A DNA stretch of 48,555 bases from an uncultured Lachnospiraceae bacterium (GTDB lineage: Bacteria; Bacillota; Clostridia; Lachnospirales; Lachnospiraceae): contig CALDLG010000125.1 of the NCBI GenBank assembly GCA_937910785.1, forward strand, positions 1 through 48,555, read 5' to 3'. The translations under genes were made by a program, and so were the position numbers. The notes beneath the pieces were generated by a model, which was given only the letters and a program-made list of their open reading frames with translations, was not told where the DNA came from and did no database searches. Positions 24,202-32,338 of this stretch are shown one piece after another; position 1 is the first letter of the stretch, and every line of letters begins with the position of its first letter.

Positions 24202-24912
24202 ATGAATATAGCATTGTTGCTTGCCGGAGGCAGCGGAACAAGAACGGAACAGGATGTTCCGAAGCAGTTTTTTAACGTATATGAGAAACCGATTATTATT
24301 TATACGCTGGAAGCCTTTCAGAGACATCCGGATATTGACGGTATCATTGTATCCTGTCTTGACGGCTGGCATGAAATACTGAGCGCTTACGCGAGGGAGG
24401 CAGGCATCACGAAGCTGCGGCGTGTGGTGAGCGGCGGTGAAAACGGGCAGGCTTCGGCGAGAAATGCGTTGCGGGAATTAAAGGAAATCTGTGGCGAGGA
24501 CGATATCGTTATCATTCATGACGCCATTCGGCCTATGGTTTCTTCAGATATTATATCCGACTGCATCGTAAAATGCAGCCAATATGGTTCCGGACTTGCG
24601 GCGATGCACTGTCAGGAAACCATTGTGGAAACCGATGACGGCATAAAAGGAGATACGGGAATCAGCCGGAATCATATTATGCGCGTGCAGACGCCCCAGG
24701 CGTATCGGTATGGAAGTGTGATGAAAGCGCATGAGAAGGCGTTGGAGCAGGGAATTACCAATGCGGTCTATACGAATACGCTGATGCTGGATCTGGGAGA
24801 GACTCTTTATTTTGCCAAAGGGTCCGAGAAGAATCTGAAAATTACGACGATGGAAGATGTGGAGATTTTTAAGGCTTTGCTGCGAATGGAAAGGGAGGAC
24901 TGGGTGAAATAG
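24202..24912 (+). CDS. IspD/TarI-family cytidylyltransferase (second copy)
   Basis: A 236-residue paralogue of the preceding gene, starting 27 bp after its stop. It keeps the standard loop LLLAGGSGTRTEQDVPKQF, with both glycines, Arg14 and Lys21, and has DIVIIHDAIRPMVSSDII and RNHIMRVQTPQAYRYG. The two proteins match along their full length, including YTLEAFQRHPDIDGIIVSCL versus the corresponding part of the first copy. Tandem copies with a changed catalytic loop in one of them could mean two substrates or a catalytic and a regulatory subunit. No TarJ-like reductase is present nearby. Confidence 0.82.
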   Translation: MNIALLLAGGSGTRTEQDVPKQFFNVYEKPIIIYTLEAFQRHPDIDGIIVSCLDGWHEILSAYAREAGITKLRRVVSGGENGQASARNALRELKEICGEDDIVIIHDAIRPMVSSDIISDCIVKCSQYGSGLAAMHCQETIVETDDGIKGDTGISRNHIMRVQTPQAYRYGSVMKAHEKALEQGITNAVYTNTLMLDLGETLYFAKGSEKNLKITTMEDVEIFKALLRMEREDWVK

Positions 24913-25033
24913 AGGAGCTGGGGAAGAAATGAATAAAATAAAGTAAAGAAACAAATTAATGATGTAAAAATACAAAGAAACAGAGAAAAGAAACAAATTA
25001 GGAATGTAAAGAAATAAATAAAGAAACTTCTTC
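24913..25033 (+). other. A-rich stretch with a 14-bp direct repeat upstream of a sigma-28 promoter
   Basis: A purine-rich tract made of A and G runs. AAAGAAACAAATTA occurs at 24945-24958 and again at 24987-25000, 42 bp (four helical turns) apart, each followed by ATGTAAA. No coding potential or terminator was recognised. Helically phased A-rich repeats can bend DNA or act as UP elements. Confidence 0.5.
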
Positions 25034-25060
25034 TAAAGTTTCCTGCAATTTGTCCGATAT
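25034..25060 (+). promoter_or_regulatory. Sigma-28 promoter upstream of the CDP-transferase / secreted-protein cluster
   Basis: TAAA (25034-25037), 15 bases, TCCGATAT (25053-25060). The match is as good as that of the flaG promoter. It lies about 300 bp upstream of the next gene, with a shared leader block and a terminator-like hairpin in between. Confidence 0.85.
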
Positions 25061-25117
25061 AGATTGTAATTGATACTATATGGAAGCAGAGATGATTCAA
25101 AATTCATCTCTTATGAG

Positions 25118-25209
25118 GCAAGGATTGCCATGGTGTTGCACGGATGCAGAAGGAAGTTTGGAGAGAACGGGTCCTGTTGTGCGCACTGAAATGCGGCAGC
25201 AGGTTTTTT
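25118..25209 (+). ncRNA. Leader element (copy 1): conserved block plus terminator-like hairpin
   Basis: A 33-nt block (25118-25150) matches the block at 34008-34040 at 28 of 33 positions without gaps. It is followed by a hairpin formed by 25173-25185 and 25192-25203 (12 pairs, one bulge) and six T residues (25204-25209). Transcription from the sigma-28 promoter at 25034-25060 would give an RNA of about 140 nt ending here, or a leader whose read-through is regulated. A GAGATGA/TCATCTC hairpin (25089-25110) lies between promoter and block. The family is not recognised. Confidence 0.55.
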
Positions 25210-25216
25210 ATATAAT

Positions 25217-25313
25217 AAGGGATTGTGACACAATGTGGAAGAACCGAAGGTTCTTCCGAACATAATGCCGAAGGCATTTTGTTTTATAAAGGAAATTGTG
25301 ACACAGTGTGGAA
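25217..25313. repeat. Double-hairpin intergenic repeat (copy A, with partial second unit)
   Basis: The unit is about 73 bp. One hairpin pairs GGAAGAACC (25237-25245) with GGTTCTTCC (25249-25257). A second pairs AATGCC (25264-25269) with GGCATT (25273-25278), followed by TTTTG. A partial second unit begins at 25290 and ends at 25313. Two more full copies lie at 32386-32533. Loops and flanks vary while stems are kept, which indicates selection on RNA or DNA structure. Confidence 0.75.
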
Positions 25314-25357
25314 ATATGGCAGCATAAATTAATCGGGGCAGAAGAGGCATATATTGT

Positions 25358-26704
25358 ATGCGTAACTTTCGAAAACAACAATTGTCAGAGATTATGGAAA
25401 GTCTCCATCTTCTTCATCAGGAAATGAGAGAGAGGCTGGAGCGAAAAGAGTATTCGACTGTTCAGACGGCGCTTTCCGACTGTCAGGAGGCGGCGATTCA
25501 GACAGGAGAAGCGATTGAGCAGACAGAAGGTACCGGAACGGAAGCGGTCAGACAGCTTGAGCAGTATTGCGAGACGGTCTATCGCCTGAGTCTTCAGACG
25601 GAAAGCATTCCGCCTCATAAGCTGTATAAACAATTGGAAAACAGCCTGATCAGGGCAGAGAATGCCATTATGCATATGCCTGTCAGGAAAGAAGTGGTTT
25701 TTCTGCCATATAAAGCCAGTATGTGGGATTCTCTGGAGAGTGTCTATCTGGCGGCCAGGGAAGATGAGAGCTGCGATGCTTATGTAGTGCCGATTCCGTA
25801 TTATGATAAAAGACCGGACGGAAGTCTTGGGGAACTGCATTATGAGGGCGGTGAATATCCGAAGAATATAGAAATTACGGACTATCGCGCCTATTCGCTG
25901 GAAGAACGGCATCCGGACGTGATTTATATCCATAACCCATATGATGACTGGAATAATGTTACCTGTGTGCCGGAGATGTATTTCAGCAGGAATTTGTGTC
26001 ATCATACGGATTGTCTGGTGTATATACCTTATTTTATATTAGGGGAGTTTGATCCGGAGTCGCAGGCGGAAATCGACGGGTTTAAGCATTTCTGTTTTCT
26101 GCCGGGGACGATTTATTCTCACAAAGTGATCGTACAGTCCGAAGCCATGCGGCAGATTTACATCAATGAATATATGAAGGCGGCAAAACCGCTGGGACTT
26201 CCCGCGGACCGCAGAGAGCTGGAAAAAAAGATACTGGGCCTTGGCTCGCCCAAACTCGATAAGGTACAGAATACGGAGAGGGAAAATCTCGAAATACCGG
26301 ATGAATGGCTGAAGCTTATAGAAAAACCGGATGGAACATGGAGGAAAATTGTTTTCTATAATACCAGCATCAATGCGTTGCTGCGCCATGACGAACAGAT
26401 GCTGGAGAAAATGAAATCCGTTTTCCGCTCGTTCGAAAAAAAGAAGGACGAGGTCACGCTGTTATGGAGACCGCATCCGCTGATACCGAATACAATCAAA
26501 TCCATGAGGCCGCGATTGTGGGAAGAATATACGAAAATCGTGGATGCGTACAGACAGGCGGGATGGGGAATTTATGATGATACCGCAGATATGGACCGCG
26601 CAGTCGTATTGAGCGACGCTTATTATGGGGATCACAGCAGCGTGGTATATGTATACCGGAAAACCGGGAAACCGGTCATGATACAGGAAGTAAGATGCGG
26701 ATAA
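25358..26704 (+). CDS. CDP-glycerol glycerophosphotransferase-like protein with N-terminal coiled coil
   Basis: A 448-residue protein in two parts. Residues 1-110 are helical and charged (MESLHLLHQEMRERLERKEY, then ALSDCQEAAIQTGEAIEQ), a coiled-coil-like domain that clostridial members of this group often carry. Residues 120-448 look like a GT-B fold related to TagF-type CDP-glycerol glycerophosphotransferases: KEVVFLPYKASMWDSLESVY, TLLWRPHPL (the HP motif) and LSDAYYGDHSSVVYVYRKTG, the acceptor/CDP-binding serine region. It would transfer a CDP-activated alditol phosphate to a surface glycan; substrate unproven. GAAGAGG is about 10 bases before ATG 25358. It follows a sigma-28 promoter and two cytidylyltransferases that could supply its CDP donor. 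Confidence 0.75.
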   Translation: MRNFRKQQLSEIMESLHLLHQEMRERLERKEYSTVQTALSDCQEAAIQTGEAIEQTEGTGTEAVRQLEQYCETVYRLSLQTESIPPHKLYKQLENSLIRAENAIMHMPVRKEVVFLPYKASMWDSLESVYLAAREDESCDAYVVPIPYYDKRPDGSLGELHYEGGEYPKNIEITDYRAYSLEERHPDVIYIHNPYDDWNNVTCVPEMYFSRNLCHHTDCLVYIPYFILGEFDPESQAEIDGFKHFCFLPGTIYSHKVIVQSEAMRQIYINEYMKAAKPLGLPADRRELEKKILGLGSPKLDKVQNTERENLEIPDEWLKLIEKPDGTWRKIVFYNTSINALLRHDEQMLEKMKSVFRSFEKKKDEVTLLWRPHPLIPNTIKSMRPRLWEEYTKIVDAYRQAGWGIYDDTADMDRAVVLSDAYYGDHSSVVYVYRKTGKPVMIQEVRCG

Positions 26705-26762
26705 CCGTTTCGAAAACTTCGGGTCATAAAGAAAAGTAATGAACAACAGGAGGAAATAACAG

Positions 26763-27293
26763 ATGTCACAGACAAATAATAAGGAAAACGGTAAAAAGCC
26801 CTCGGCTTCCCTGATCGTAGCGATTGTAGCCATTGTCATTGTACTGGTGCTCGCCGCGATACTGGTATATGTGCTCTTTATCAGAAAAGAACAGAAACCG
26901 GAGGTGCAGGGGAAGGCCACTATCGTTACGGAAGAAAACGTCCAGGAAATTATACAGTCCGTGAGCGAGCCGAATACGGATGCTTCCTATACGGTAACGA
27001 TGACGAATGAATGGACATTTGAAGACGGCAAGGCATCGGCGGAAGACTTTTATGTAAAAAATACCGAGAATAACAGCAGGACAGTGTATTTTGATCTGCT
27101 GTTACCCGATACGAATGAGGTAATCTATTCGTCACCGTATATTCCCGTGGGAGAGTCCATGAATACGATGACGCTGGACAAGGAACTGGAAGCCGGAGAT
27201 TACAATGTAATTATGACATATCATCTGGTGGACGATAAGAAGGCGGAATTAACAACTGTCTCGGTGACAGTTGAGATTCATATCTTAAACTAA
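26763..27293 (+). CDS. Membrane-anchored extracellular protein of unknown function
   Basis: A 176-residue protein. A short Lys/Asn-rich cytoplasmic start is followed by one strong membrane helix (residues 15-44, SLIVAIVAIVIVLVLAAILV core). An outside domain of about 130 residues follows, beta-rich in pattern (FYVKNTENNSRTVYFDLLLP, SSPYIPVGESM, LDKELEAGDYNVIMTYHLVD). The outer domain resembles immunoglobulin-like modules found in surface proteins of gut Firmicutes. AGGAGG precedes ATG 26763. It starts 58 bp after the CDP-transferase-like gene and 19 bp before the first of four related secreted proteins, so it may anchor or assemble them. Confidence 0.7.
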   Translation: MSQTNNKENGKKPSASLIVAIVAIVIVLVLAAILVYVLFIRKEQKPEVQGKATIVTEENVQEIIQSVSEPNTDASYTVTMTNEWTFEDGKASAEDFYVKNTENNSRTVYFDLLLPDTNEVIYSSPYIPVGESMNTMTLDKELEAGDYNVIMTYHLVDDKKAELTTVSVTVEIHILN

Positions 27294-27312
27294 TTTTAAG
27301 GAGGAAGAAGTA

Positions 27313-28533
27313 ATGAAGAAAAAGATGGTATCATTATTACTGGCTGGCGCATTGTTTGCGAGCATGCCCCTGACTGTCTGTGCGGCAACGCCTGTGACAG
27401 CTCCCGGAAGTGCGGACATTACGACGGAAGGAGACGTAAATTATGTCGATACGACCGTATATTCCGTTACGCTGCCGACAGCAGGATGCTTCAACTTTGT
27501 TGTAGATCCGCAGGGTATTCTGTCAGCTACGGATTCAACCAATTATCCGGAGGAGAAATATCCGGCAGGAACGGCGGGTTACATCGTTGCAACAGAGGGA
27601 ACGGGCGCTTATATTAATAACCTGAGCTCCGTGCCGATTAAGCTTTTAGTTGACGCTTATATTGTAAGCGATGACACTACCACAGGTACGCCTTCGAGCG
27701 TTAAGCTGATGAGTCTGGAAGAATATGGTGCAGGCTTTATTAATTCCGGTATCGATAATAACATGCTGCTTGCTTTTGATGTTACCAATGACAGTCTGGA
27801 TGTTACAACCTTTGCCGATGCAACGTCAATTAAGACGGAGACGGTTAATCCCTATGTTATTGCGATTACCCAGAATGGTAAGCCCGATGCAGCTCAGAAT
27901 CAGAAGGCAACACAGCTTTCTTTTGCATTAAATAAGGCGGCTTATGAATTTGCATCTGACGGAGCAGGCGGTTATCTTTACAACATGAAGGCCGGTGAAA
28001 CAGGTGATTCCGTTGGTCTGAGACTGAGCGGCTTCGTAAACACCAATGCGGACTGGTCTGCTTATACGGGAGCTTCGGGGGAGAAGATTGTTGTAAGCAC
28101 AGTGTTCAGCTTTGACAAGCTGTCCTCAGATTATGAACTGTCGGCTTTAGACGGCAGAGCGCATGGCGTATTGGCGGATACGGACCCTGCTTATTTCGCA
28201 GGACCGGAATATGACGCAGATGGCGCTTTGACAGGTAATCCGGCGCCCGGCGCAATGGATTATGTTGTTGGCCAGGGAGCGCTTGAAATTCCTTTCAGCT
28301 TCGGTACAGGTACCAAGGAAGTTACGGTTACGACTGTTAACGTGGGTGGTGCAGATATCGCTGCAACGGATTATAAGGTAAATAACGGCGTTATTTCTCT
28401 GAAGTCGACAGAAACGAATGTAGCGGCAGCTATGGATTCCGCGACACCGGAAGGCACACCGGTTCCGGTAATCATTACCACGAGTGATACGCTGGCAACC
28501 AACATAACAGTTACGATGTATGCGGTAGAATAA
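27313..28533 (+). CDS. Secreted protein of an unrecognised surface family (member 1)
   Basis: A 406-residue exported protein with a clear signal peptide (MKKKMVSLLLAGALFASMPL, cleavage near VCAA). The mature part begins with a Thr/Pro/Gly-rich linker. The first family motif is VYSVTLPT...FNFVVDPQGILS (about 48-70), the second GLRLSGFVNTNADWSAYTG (about 235-255). A C-terminal Ig-like segment (about 335-406, VNVGGADIAATDYKVNNGVI) ends without a sorting signal or membrane helix. It is closely similar to the protein at 31118-32311 and related to those at 28618 and 29476. No enzyme motif is visible; a structural or adhesive surface role is inference. AGGAGG precedes the ATG. Confidence 0.7.
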   Translation: MKKKMVSLLLAGALFASMPLTVCAATPVTAPGSADITTEGDVNYVDTTVYSVTLPTAGCFNFVVDPQGILSATDSTNYPEEKYPAGTAGYIVATEGTGAYINNLSSVPIKLLVDAYIVSDDTTTGTPSSVKLMSLEEYGAGFINSGIDNNMLLAFDVTNDSLDVTTFADATSIKTETVNPYVIAITQNGKPDAAQNQKATQLSFALNKAAYEFASDGAGGYLYNMKAGETGDSVGLRLSGFVNTNADWSAYTGASGEKIVVSTVFSFDKLSSDYELSALDGRAHGVLADTDPAYFAGPEYDADGALTGNPAPGAMDYVVGQGALEIPFSFGTGTKEVTVTTVNVGGADIAATDYKVNNGVISLKSTETNVAAAMDSATPEGTPVPVIITTSDTLATNITVTMYAVE

Positions 28534-28553
28534 TCGTTGTGTTGTATTTTTAT

Positions 28554-28590
28554 AAAAGGCAGAGCTGTTTTGCTGGTTCTGCCTTTTCTT
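28554..28590 (+). terminator. Intrinsic terminator between secreted-protein genes 1 and 2
   Basis: AAAAGGCAGA (28554-28563) pairs perfectly with TCTGCCTTTT (28578-28587), and the tail is T-rich. It lies 20 bp after the stop of the first secreted-protein gene and 28 bp before the next start, so transcription of the downstream members may be reduced relative to the first. Confidence 0.8.
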
Positions 28591-28617
28591 TATCAGAAAG
28601 CGGAGTGTTTGCGGAAT

Positions 28618-29421
28618 ATGAAGATGAGAACAGCTATTGCAGGGATTATGACTTTCTGTATTGTGCTATATCCTCTTCGGGCGCTGGCGGGTGGAACCCT
28701 GTCAGGCATAGGATTACTGGCCGGAGAAGAGGAAGAGGACAATCCGGATATTTATCAGGTAACGTTTCCTACCGGGGATGAACTGGGGATTGTAATAGAC
28801 CCGGAAGGCCTGTTTTCTATTTCAAGGACAGGAGCATATGACAGTTCCTGGGCGGGTATGATTCATATGAAAGAAAATGGCGGGGCATTGTTTATCAACA
28901 GAAGCTCCTTTCCGATTATGGTCAATGTCGGGATTTCAATAGAACAGGATACCGACGGGACGCCGTCTCATATTGCGCTTTTGGCAGAGGATACTTATGT
29001 GGATGACGGGGTGTGGCCGCAGATGTATCTGACCGCGGTTCCCGGAGCCGGAAAGATCAGAGAAATGAGTGAATTCGAACCGTCTGACAGGGAAATTCCC
29101 ATATTAGCCAATGGGAACGGAGAACTGACGACGTTTTCCTTTCTGCTGGATGCATCCGAATATGTGCTGGATGAGGAAACGAATTCTTATCTATTGGTGG
29201 ACGATGAGGATAATTATGACAGTGCATCCTTTATATTGGACGGCAGGGTGAATAAAAATGCGGACTGGTCAGAGTATACGGGGGCTGATAAGGAAGATCT
29301 GATCATTCGTGCGGTATATACAATACAAAGGCAGAGCGATTACGATGAACAGTTACTGTATCAGTCAGATGGGGAGAAAGCATCGCCATATGCGCTGATC
29401 AGGGAAGACGAAAAGGAATAA
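28618..29421 (+). CDS. Secreted protein of the same family, short form (member 2)
   Basis: A 267-residue exported protein. The signal peptide is MKMRTAIAGIMTFCIVLYPL with cleavage near ALAG. Motif 1 is IYQVTFPTGDELGIVIDPEG and motif 2 is LDGRVNKNADWSEYTGA (about 205-220). It lacks the C-terminal Ig-like segment of members 1 and 3 and is acidic (EEEEDN after the signal peptide, REDEKE at the end). The frame is open upstream to 28537, but that part overlaps a terminator and is not coding; ATG 28618 or 28624 is the start, with a weak ribosome site. The loss of the C-terminal module suggests a different position in any assembled structure. Confidence 0.65.
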   Translation: MKMRTAIAGIMTFCIVLYPLRALAGGTLSGIGLLAGEEEEDNPDIYQVTFPTGDELGIVIDPEGLFSISRTGAYDSSWAGMIHMKENGGALFINRSSFPIMVNVGISIEQDTDGTPSHIALLAEDTYVDDGVWPQMYLTAVPGAGKIREMSEFEPSDREIPILANGNGELTTFSFLLDASEYVLDEETNSYLLVDDEDNYDSASFILDGRVNKNADWSEYTGADKEDLIIRAVYTIQRQSDYDEQLLYQSDGEKASPYALIREDEKE

Positions 29422-29475
29422 AAAGGATTTTTACTGTGAATTTGCTGTTTGCTGAAGCAGGTCAGGAGTGTGTGT

Positions 29476-31083
29476 ATGAGAAAGATCAGAACACGATGTA
29501 TGATGATAATCGCTGTTTTCTGTTTCCTGAGTGCAGGTCAGACCATAAAGGCAGCGGAAAAAGCGGCACAACAGGTCACGATTGTGGAGCTGCCGCAGAA
29601 TCTGAATTTTTACCTCGATCCTGAAAATGAAAAGGGACGCGGACAGATTTACTCCAATCAGTACAAGGTGCAGAATGCGGGAAAGGAAGCGGTCACTTTT
29701 TCCATTGAAATGTCGCTTTCCGTATTGGATGCGGAAGCCTCCGTCGCGTTTTGTCCGGAGGAATGGAGCGATGAGCCTGAGGACAGAAGCATTTATATGT
29801 ATGTCTTGTTTGAGGGGGAGCAGACAGAAGCGAAACATATTCTGACTGATCCGGAATCGTCATGTAAAGAAAGTATTGTCCTGGAGCCTGCAGGAGAAGC
29901 GGGAGACACATTTTATATCAGTTTCGGCGGAAAGCTGAGTCAGTCGCCGGAGTGGAAAAGCGGCGAACTGGCGGTGAATTCCCTTTATCATATGTCATCG
30001 GCCAGCATGGGATATATGGCTTCGGTAGAAGGAGAACATATCCGAATAGAGGATAGCGGTAAAAATCTGACATCCGGGGAAAGGGCCGAGTTGTATCTGG
30101 TTCCCGATGAAGGATATTTTCTGCCGGCGGAAATTCAGGTATGGATGGGCGGTGCGGAAACGGAGGCCGTATATGATGCGGCGACAGGAAAGGTTGTTTT
30201 AGAGAAAGTCAGTCATGATGTGACAATTTATGCAAATGGGATAACAAGAGCCATATTGCCGGATATGAATGTGATGAATCCGGAAGAGCCGGTCTGGTCA
30301 TGGACGGCGGAAGAAGGCATACAGGCTTATGAGTATAGATTTTTATATGAAGAAGAAGTCGTTAAGAGCGGAAGAATTGATGTCAATGAAGGCATCGTCA
30401 GCTGGGAATGGAGTGACGGGCTGGAAAACGGGGAATACCGGTTGTTCCTGAAAGCAATAGGAGATGCCATACATTGTCTGAACAGTGAAGAGGTGGACTG
30501 TTGGATTACGGTAGATAAAGAGAAACTGCAGCCATCGGAAGAAGAGGAAAAGGACCCGTCAAAAGAAGACGAAAAGCCGGAGGCGGTAAAACCGCCGGCC
30601 GATGGAACCGACATACAGCCAAAACCCGACGGAACGGATCAGACGGAAACGGAGCTTCCGCCTGATGGAAGCAATAAGCCGGAAACGCCGGAAGGCGGAG
30701 GCGGTGAAACAGGTGATGGTCCGCCGACTGACGGAAGTGATGAAAAGCAGCCGGGATCATCCGTTGGCGGAAATGACGGGACACCGGAGGAAACGCCGCC
30801 TGATGGAAATAATGGAACGTCGGAGGGAACGCCGTCCGATGGAAATGATGGGACACCGGGAGGAACCCCGCCTGATGGAAATGATGGGACATCGGAAGGA
30901 ACTCCGTCTGATGAAGGAAGTCAGGAACCTGCGGATTCCTCTCCGGACGGAGGGGATGGAACGCAGGAAGGAATGCCTTCTGACGGAAACAGTCAGACAA
31001 CGTCTGAGCAGGGCGGCGGGGCGGAAACCATATCATCGTCCGGAGCGGACGGAGATGCCGGTGGTGGAAATTCAGGTAATTAA
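29476..31083 (+). CDS. Large secreted protein with Ig-like module and low-complexity repeat tail (member 4-like)
   Basis: A 535-residue exported protein. A signal peptide (RTRCMMIIAVFCFLSAG, cleavage near IKAA) precedes a diverged family motif (IVELPQNLNFYLDPENEKG). A beta module follows whose ELYLVPDEGYFLPAEIQVWM and VVLEKVSHDVTIYANG are typical of repeats in clostridial surface proteins. The last 190 or so residues are Pro/Gly/Asp/Thr-rich and disordered. They include four 12-residue repeats of the type GNDGTPGGTPPD (36-bp DNA repeats, 30769-30912). There is no LPxTG or membrane anchor. AGGAG is 7 bases before ATG 29476; the TTG at 29449 precedes the ribosome site. The tail may span the cell wall or bind glycans (inference). 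Confidence 0.68.
   Translation: MRKIRTRCMMIIAVFCFLSAGQTIKAAEKAAQQVTIVELPQNLNFYLDPENEKGRGQIYSNQYKVQNAGKEAVTFSIEMSLSVLDAEASVAFCPEEWSDEPEDRSIYMYVLFEGEQTEAKHILTDPESSCKESIVLEPAGEAGDTFYISFGGKLSQSPEWKSGELAVNSLYHMSSASMGYMASVEGEHIRIEDSGKNLTSGERAELYLVPDEGYFLPAEIQVWMGGAETEAVYDAATGKVVLEKVSHDVTIYANGITRAILPDMNVMNPEEPVWSWTAEEGIQAYEYRFLYEEEVVKSGRIDVNEGIVSWEWSDGLENGEYRLFLKAIGDAIHCLNSEEVDCWITVDKEKLQPSEEEEKDPSKEDEKPEAVKPPADGTDIQPKPDGTDQTETELPPDGSNKPETPEGGGGETGDGPPTDGSDEKQPGSSVGGNDGTPEETPPDGNNGTSEGTPSDGNDGTPGGTPPDGNDGTSEGTPSDEGSQEPADSSPDGGDGTQEGMPSDGNSQTTSEQGGGAETISSSGADGDAGGGNSGN
30769..30912 (+). repeat. Four tandem 36-bp in-frame repeats
   Basis: Units start at 30769, 30805, 30841 and 30877, each encoding 12 residues. 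Units 1 and 3 read GTP...PPD while 2 and 4 read GTS...PSD, so a 72-bp higher-order unit has itself duplicated. Copy number is likely to vary by slippage or recombination without shifting the frame. Confidence 0.85.
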
Positions 31084-31100
31084 ACGATAGAATCATCGTT
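31083..31100. repeat. Small inverted repeat between secreted-protein genes
   Basis: AACGAT (31083-31088) and ATCGTT (31095-31100) form a 6-bp stem with a 6-base loop directly after a stop codon and just before the AAGGAGG of the next gene. There is no T run, so it is more likely an RNA-stability or operator element than a terminator. Confidence 0.4.
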
Positions 31101-31117
31101 ATTAAGGAGGAAAAGAA

Positions 31118-32311
31118 ATGAAGAAAAAAATGGTATCATTTATGCTCGCAGGCACATTGTTTGCGGGAATGGCAATGCCGGTCCATGCGGCGCAGACCGC
31201 ACCGGGAAGTGCGGATGTGACGACGGAGGGAGAGTTCAATTATGTTGATACGACGGTATATTCCGTTACGCTGCCGACGGCAAATTGCTTTAATTTCATT
31301 GTTGACCCGCAGGGAATCTTATCGGCGACGGATCCGACCAATTATGGAGAGGATAAATATCCGGGAGGAACAGCAGGATATATTGTCGCGAGTGAGGGAA
31401 CAGGCGCTTACATTAATAATAAGAGTTCCGTGCCGATTAAGCTTACGGTGAAAGCATATGTGGAAAGTGATGATACTACAGGGGCGCCGTCTACGGTAAA
31501 TTTGTTGAGTGCGGAACAGTCGGGACTGGTTCATTCCGGTCTGGACAATAATATATGGCTTACATTTGATATTACACATGATGGACTGGATGTGACGACA
31601 TTTGTGGATGAAACCTCTATTAAAACGGAGAACGTCAATCCCAATGTTGCTACAATCGATCAGAATGGACAGCCTACGGCGGGAACGGATGAGGAAGCCC
31701 TGATTTCTTTCGCTTTGTATGGAGCAGCCTATGAGTTTACCGGAACGCCGGGAAGCTATGCGTATACGATGAAAACCGGTGAAGCGGGTGATTCCGTCGG
31801 ATTAAGATTGAGCGGCTTTGCCAATGCCAATGCGGACTGGTCCGCTTATGCGGGGGCGGGAGCCGAAAAGGTAATTGTAAAGACGGTTTTTGATTTTGAA
31901 CAGTTATCTACATACTATGAGGCAGCTGCGCTGGACGGCAGGGCGCATGGCGTGCTGGCGGATACGGAGGCACAGTATTTCGCGGGTCTGGCCTATGACG
32001 CTGACGGAAATCCAACAGGAGGAACCGCCGACGGTGCGCTTGATTATGCGTATGGCCAGGGATCGATTGAATTTGCGTTTGACTTTGGTACCGGGACCAA
32101 AGAACTTCAGGTTACGGGAATCAGTATCAATGGCGCAGATATCGATCCGTCAGCTTATCGGGCCATGAACGGAGTGATTTCGATCAAATCTACGGATGCC
32201 ACGGTTAAAGCTGTTATCGATACGGCTACCCCGGAGGGTACGGCAGTGCCGATTATTGTTACGACAAGCGACGGACAGACTACGACGATCAATGTTACAA
32301 TGTATAAGTAA
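31118..32311 (+). CDS. Secreted protein of the surface family (member 3)
   Basis: A 397-residue exported protein, a close paralogue of the one at 27313-28533. It has the signal peptide MKKKMVSFMLAGTLFAGMAM (cleavage near VHAA), motif 1 VYSVTLPTANCFNFIVDPQG, motif 2 LRLSGFANANADWSAYAGAG and the C-terminal Ig-like segment (ISINGADIDPSAYRAMNGVI). Conservation over the full length, against strong divergence of members 2 and 4, suggests recent duplication of the major component. It has a strong ribosome site (AAGGAGG) and its own terminator. No anchor is visible, so retention would need a partner such as the membrane protein at 26763. Confidence 0.72.
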   Translation: MKKKMVSFMLAGTLFAGMAMPVHAAQTAPGSADVTTEGEFNYVDTTVYSVTLPTANCFNFIVDPQGILSATDPTNYGEDKYPGGTAGYIVASEGTGAYINNKSSVPIKLTVKAYVESDDTTGAPSTVNLLSAEQSGLVHSGLDNNIWLTFDITHDGLDVTTFVDETSIKTENVNPNVATIDQNGQPTAGTDEEALISFALYGAAYEFTGTPGSYAYTMKTGEAGDSVGLRLSGFANANADWSAYAGAGAEKVIVKTVFDFEQLSTYYEAAALDGRAHGVLADTEAQYFAGLAYDADGNPTGGTADGALDYAYGQGSIEFAFDFGTGTKELQVTGISINGADIDPSAYRAMNGVISIKSTDATVKAVIDTATPEGTAVPIIVTTSDGQTTTINVTMYK

Positions 32312-32338
32312 AGTTTTTTGAAAATGCCGAAAGGTCAG

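Noticed and set aside
25222..25234. Palindrome ATTGTGACACAAT as a Rex- or FNR-type operator
   Set aside because: It is part of the intergenic repeat and is not conserved in the other units (ATTCCGACACAAT and ATTCCGCCAAAGA).
25080..25350. Small open frames overlapping the leader and hairpin repeat on both strands
   Set aside because: Their translations only read through the repeat (the same GIMFGR and GSSTL stretches appear in the 32456-32659 frame), so they are by-products of the repeat.
30769..30912. CRISPR-like tandem repeats
   Set aside because: Units are contiguous, in frame, without spacers, and inside a secreted-protein gene.
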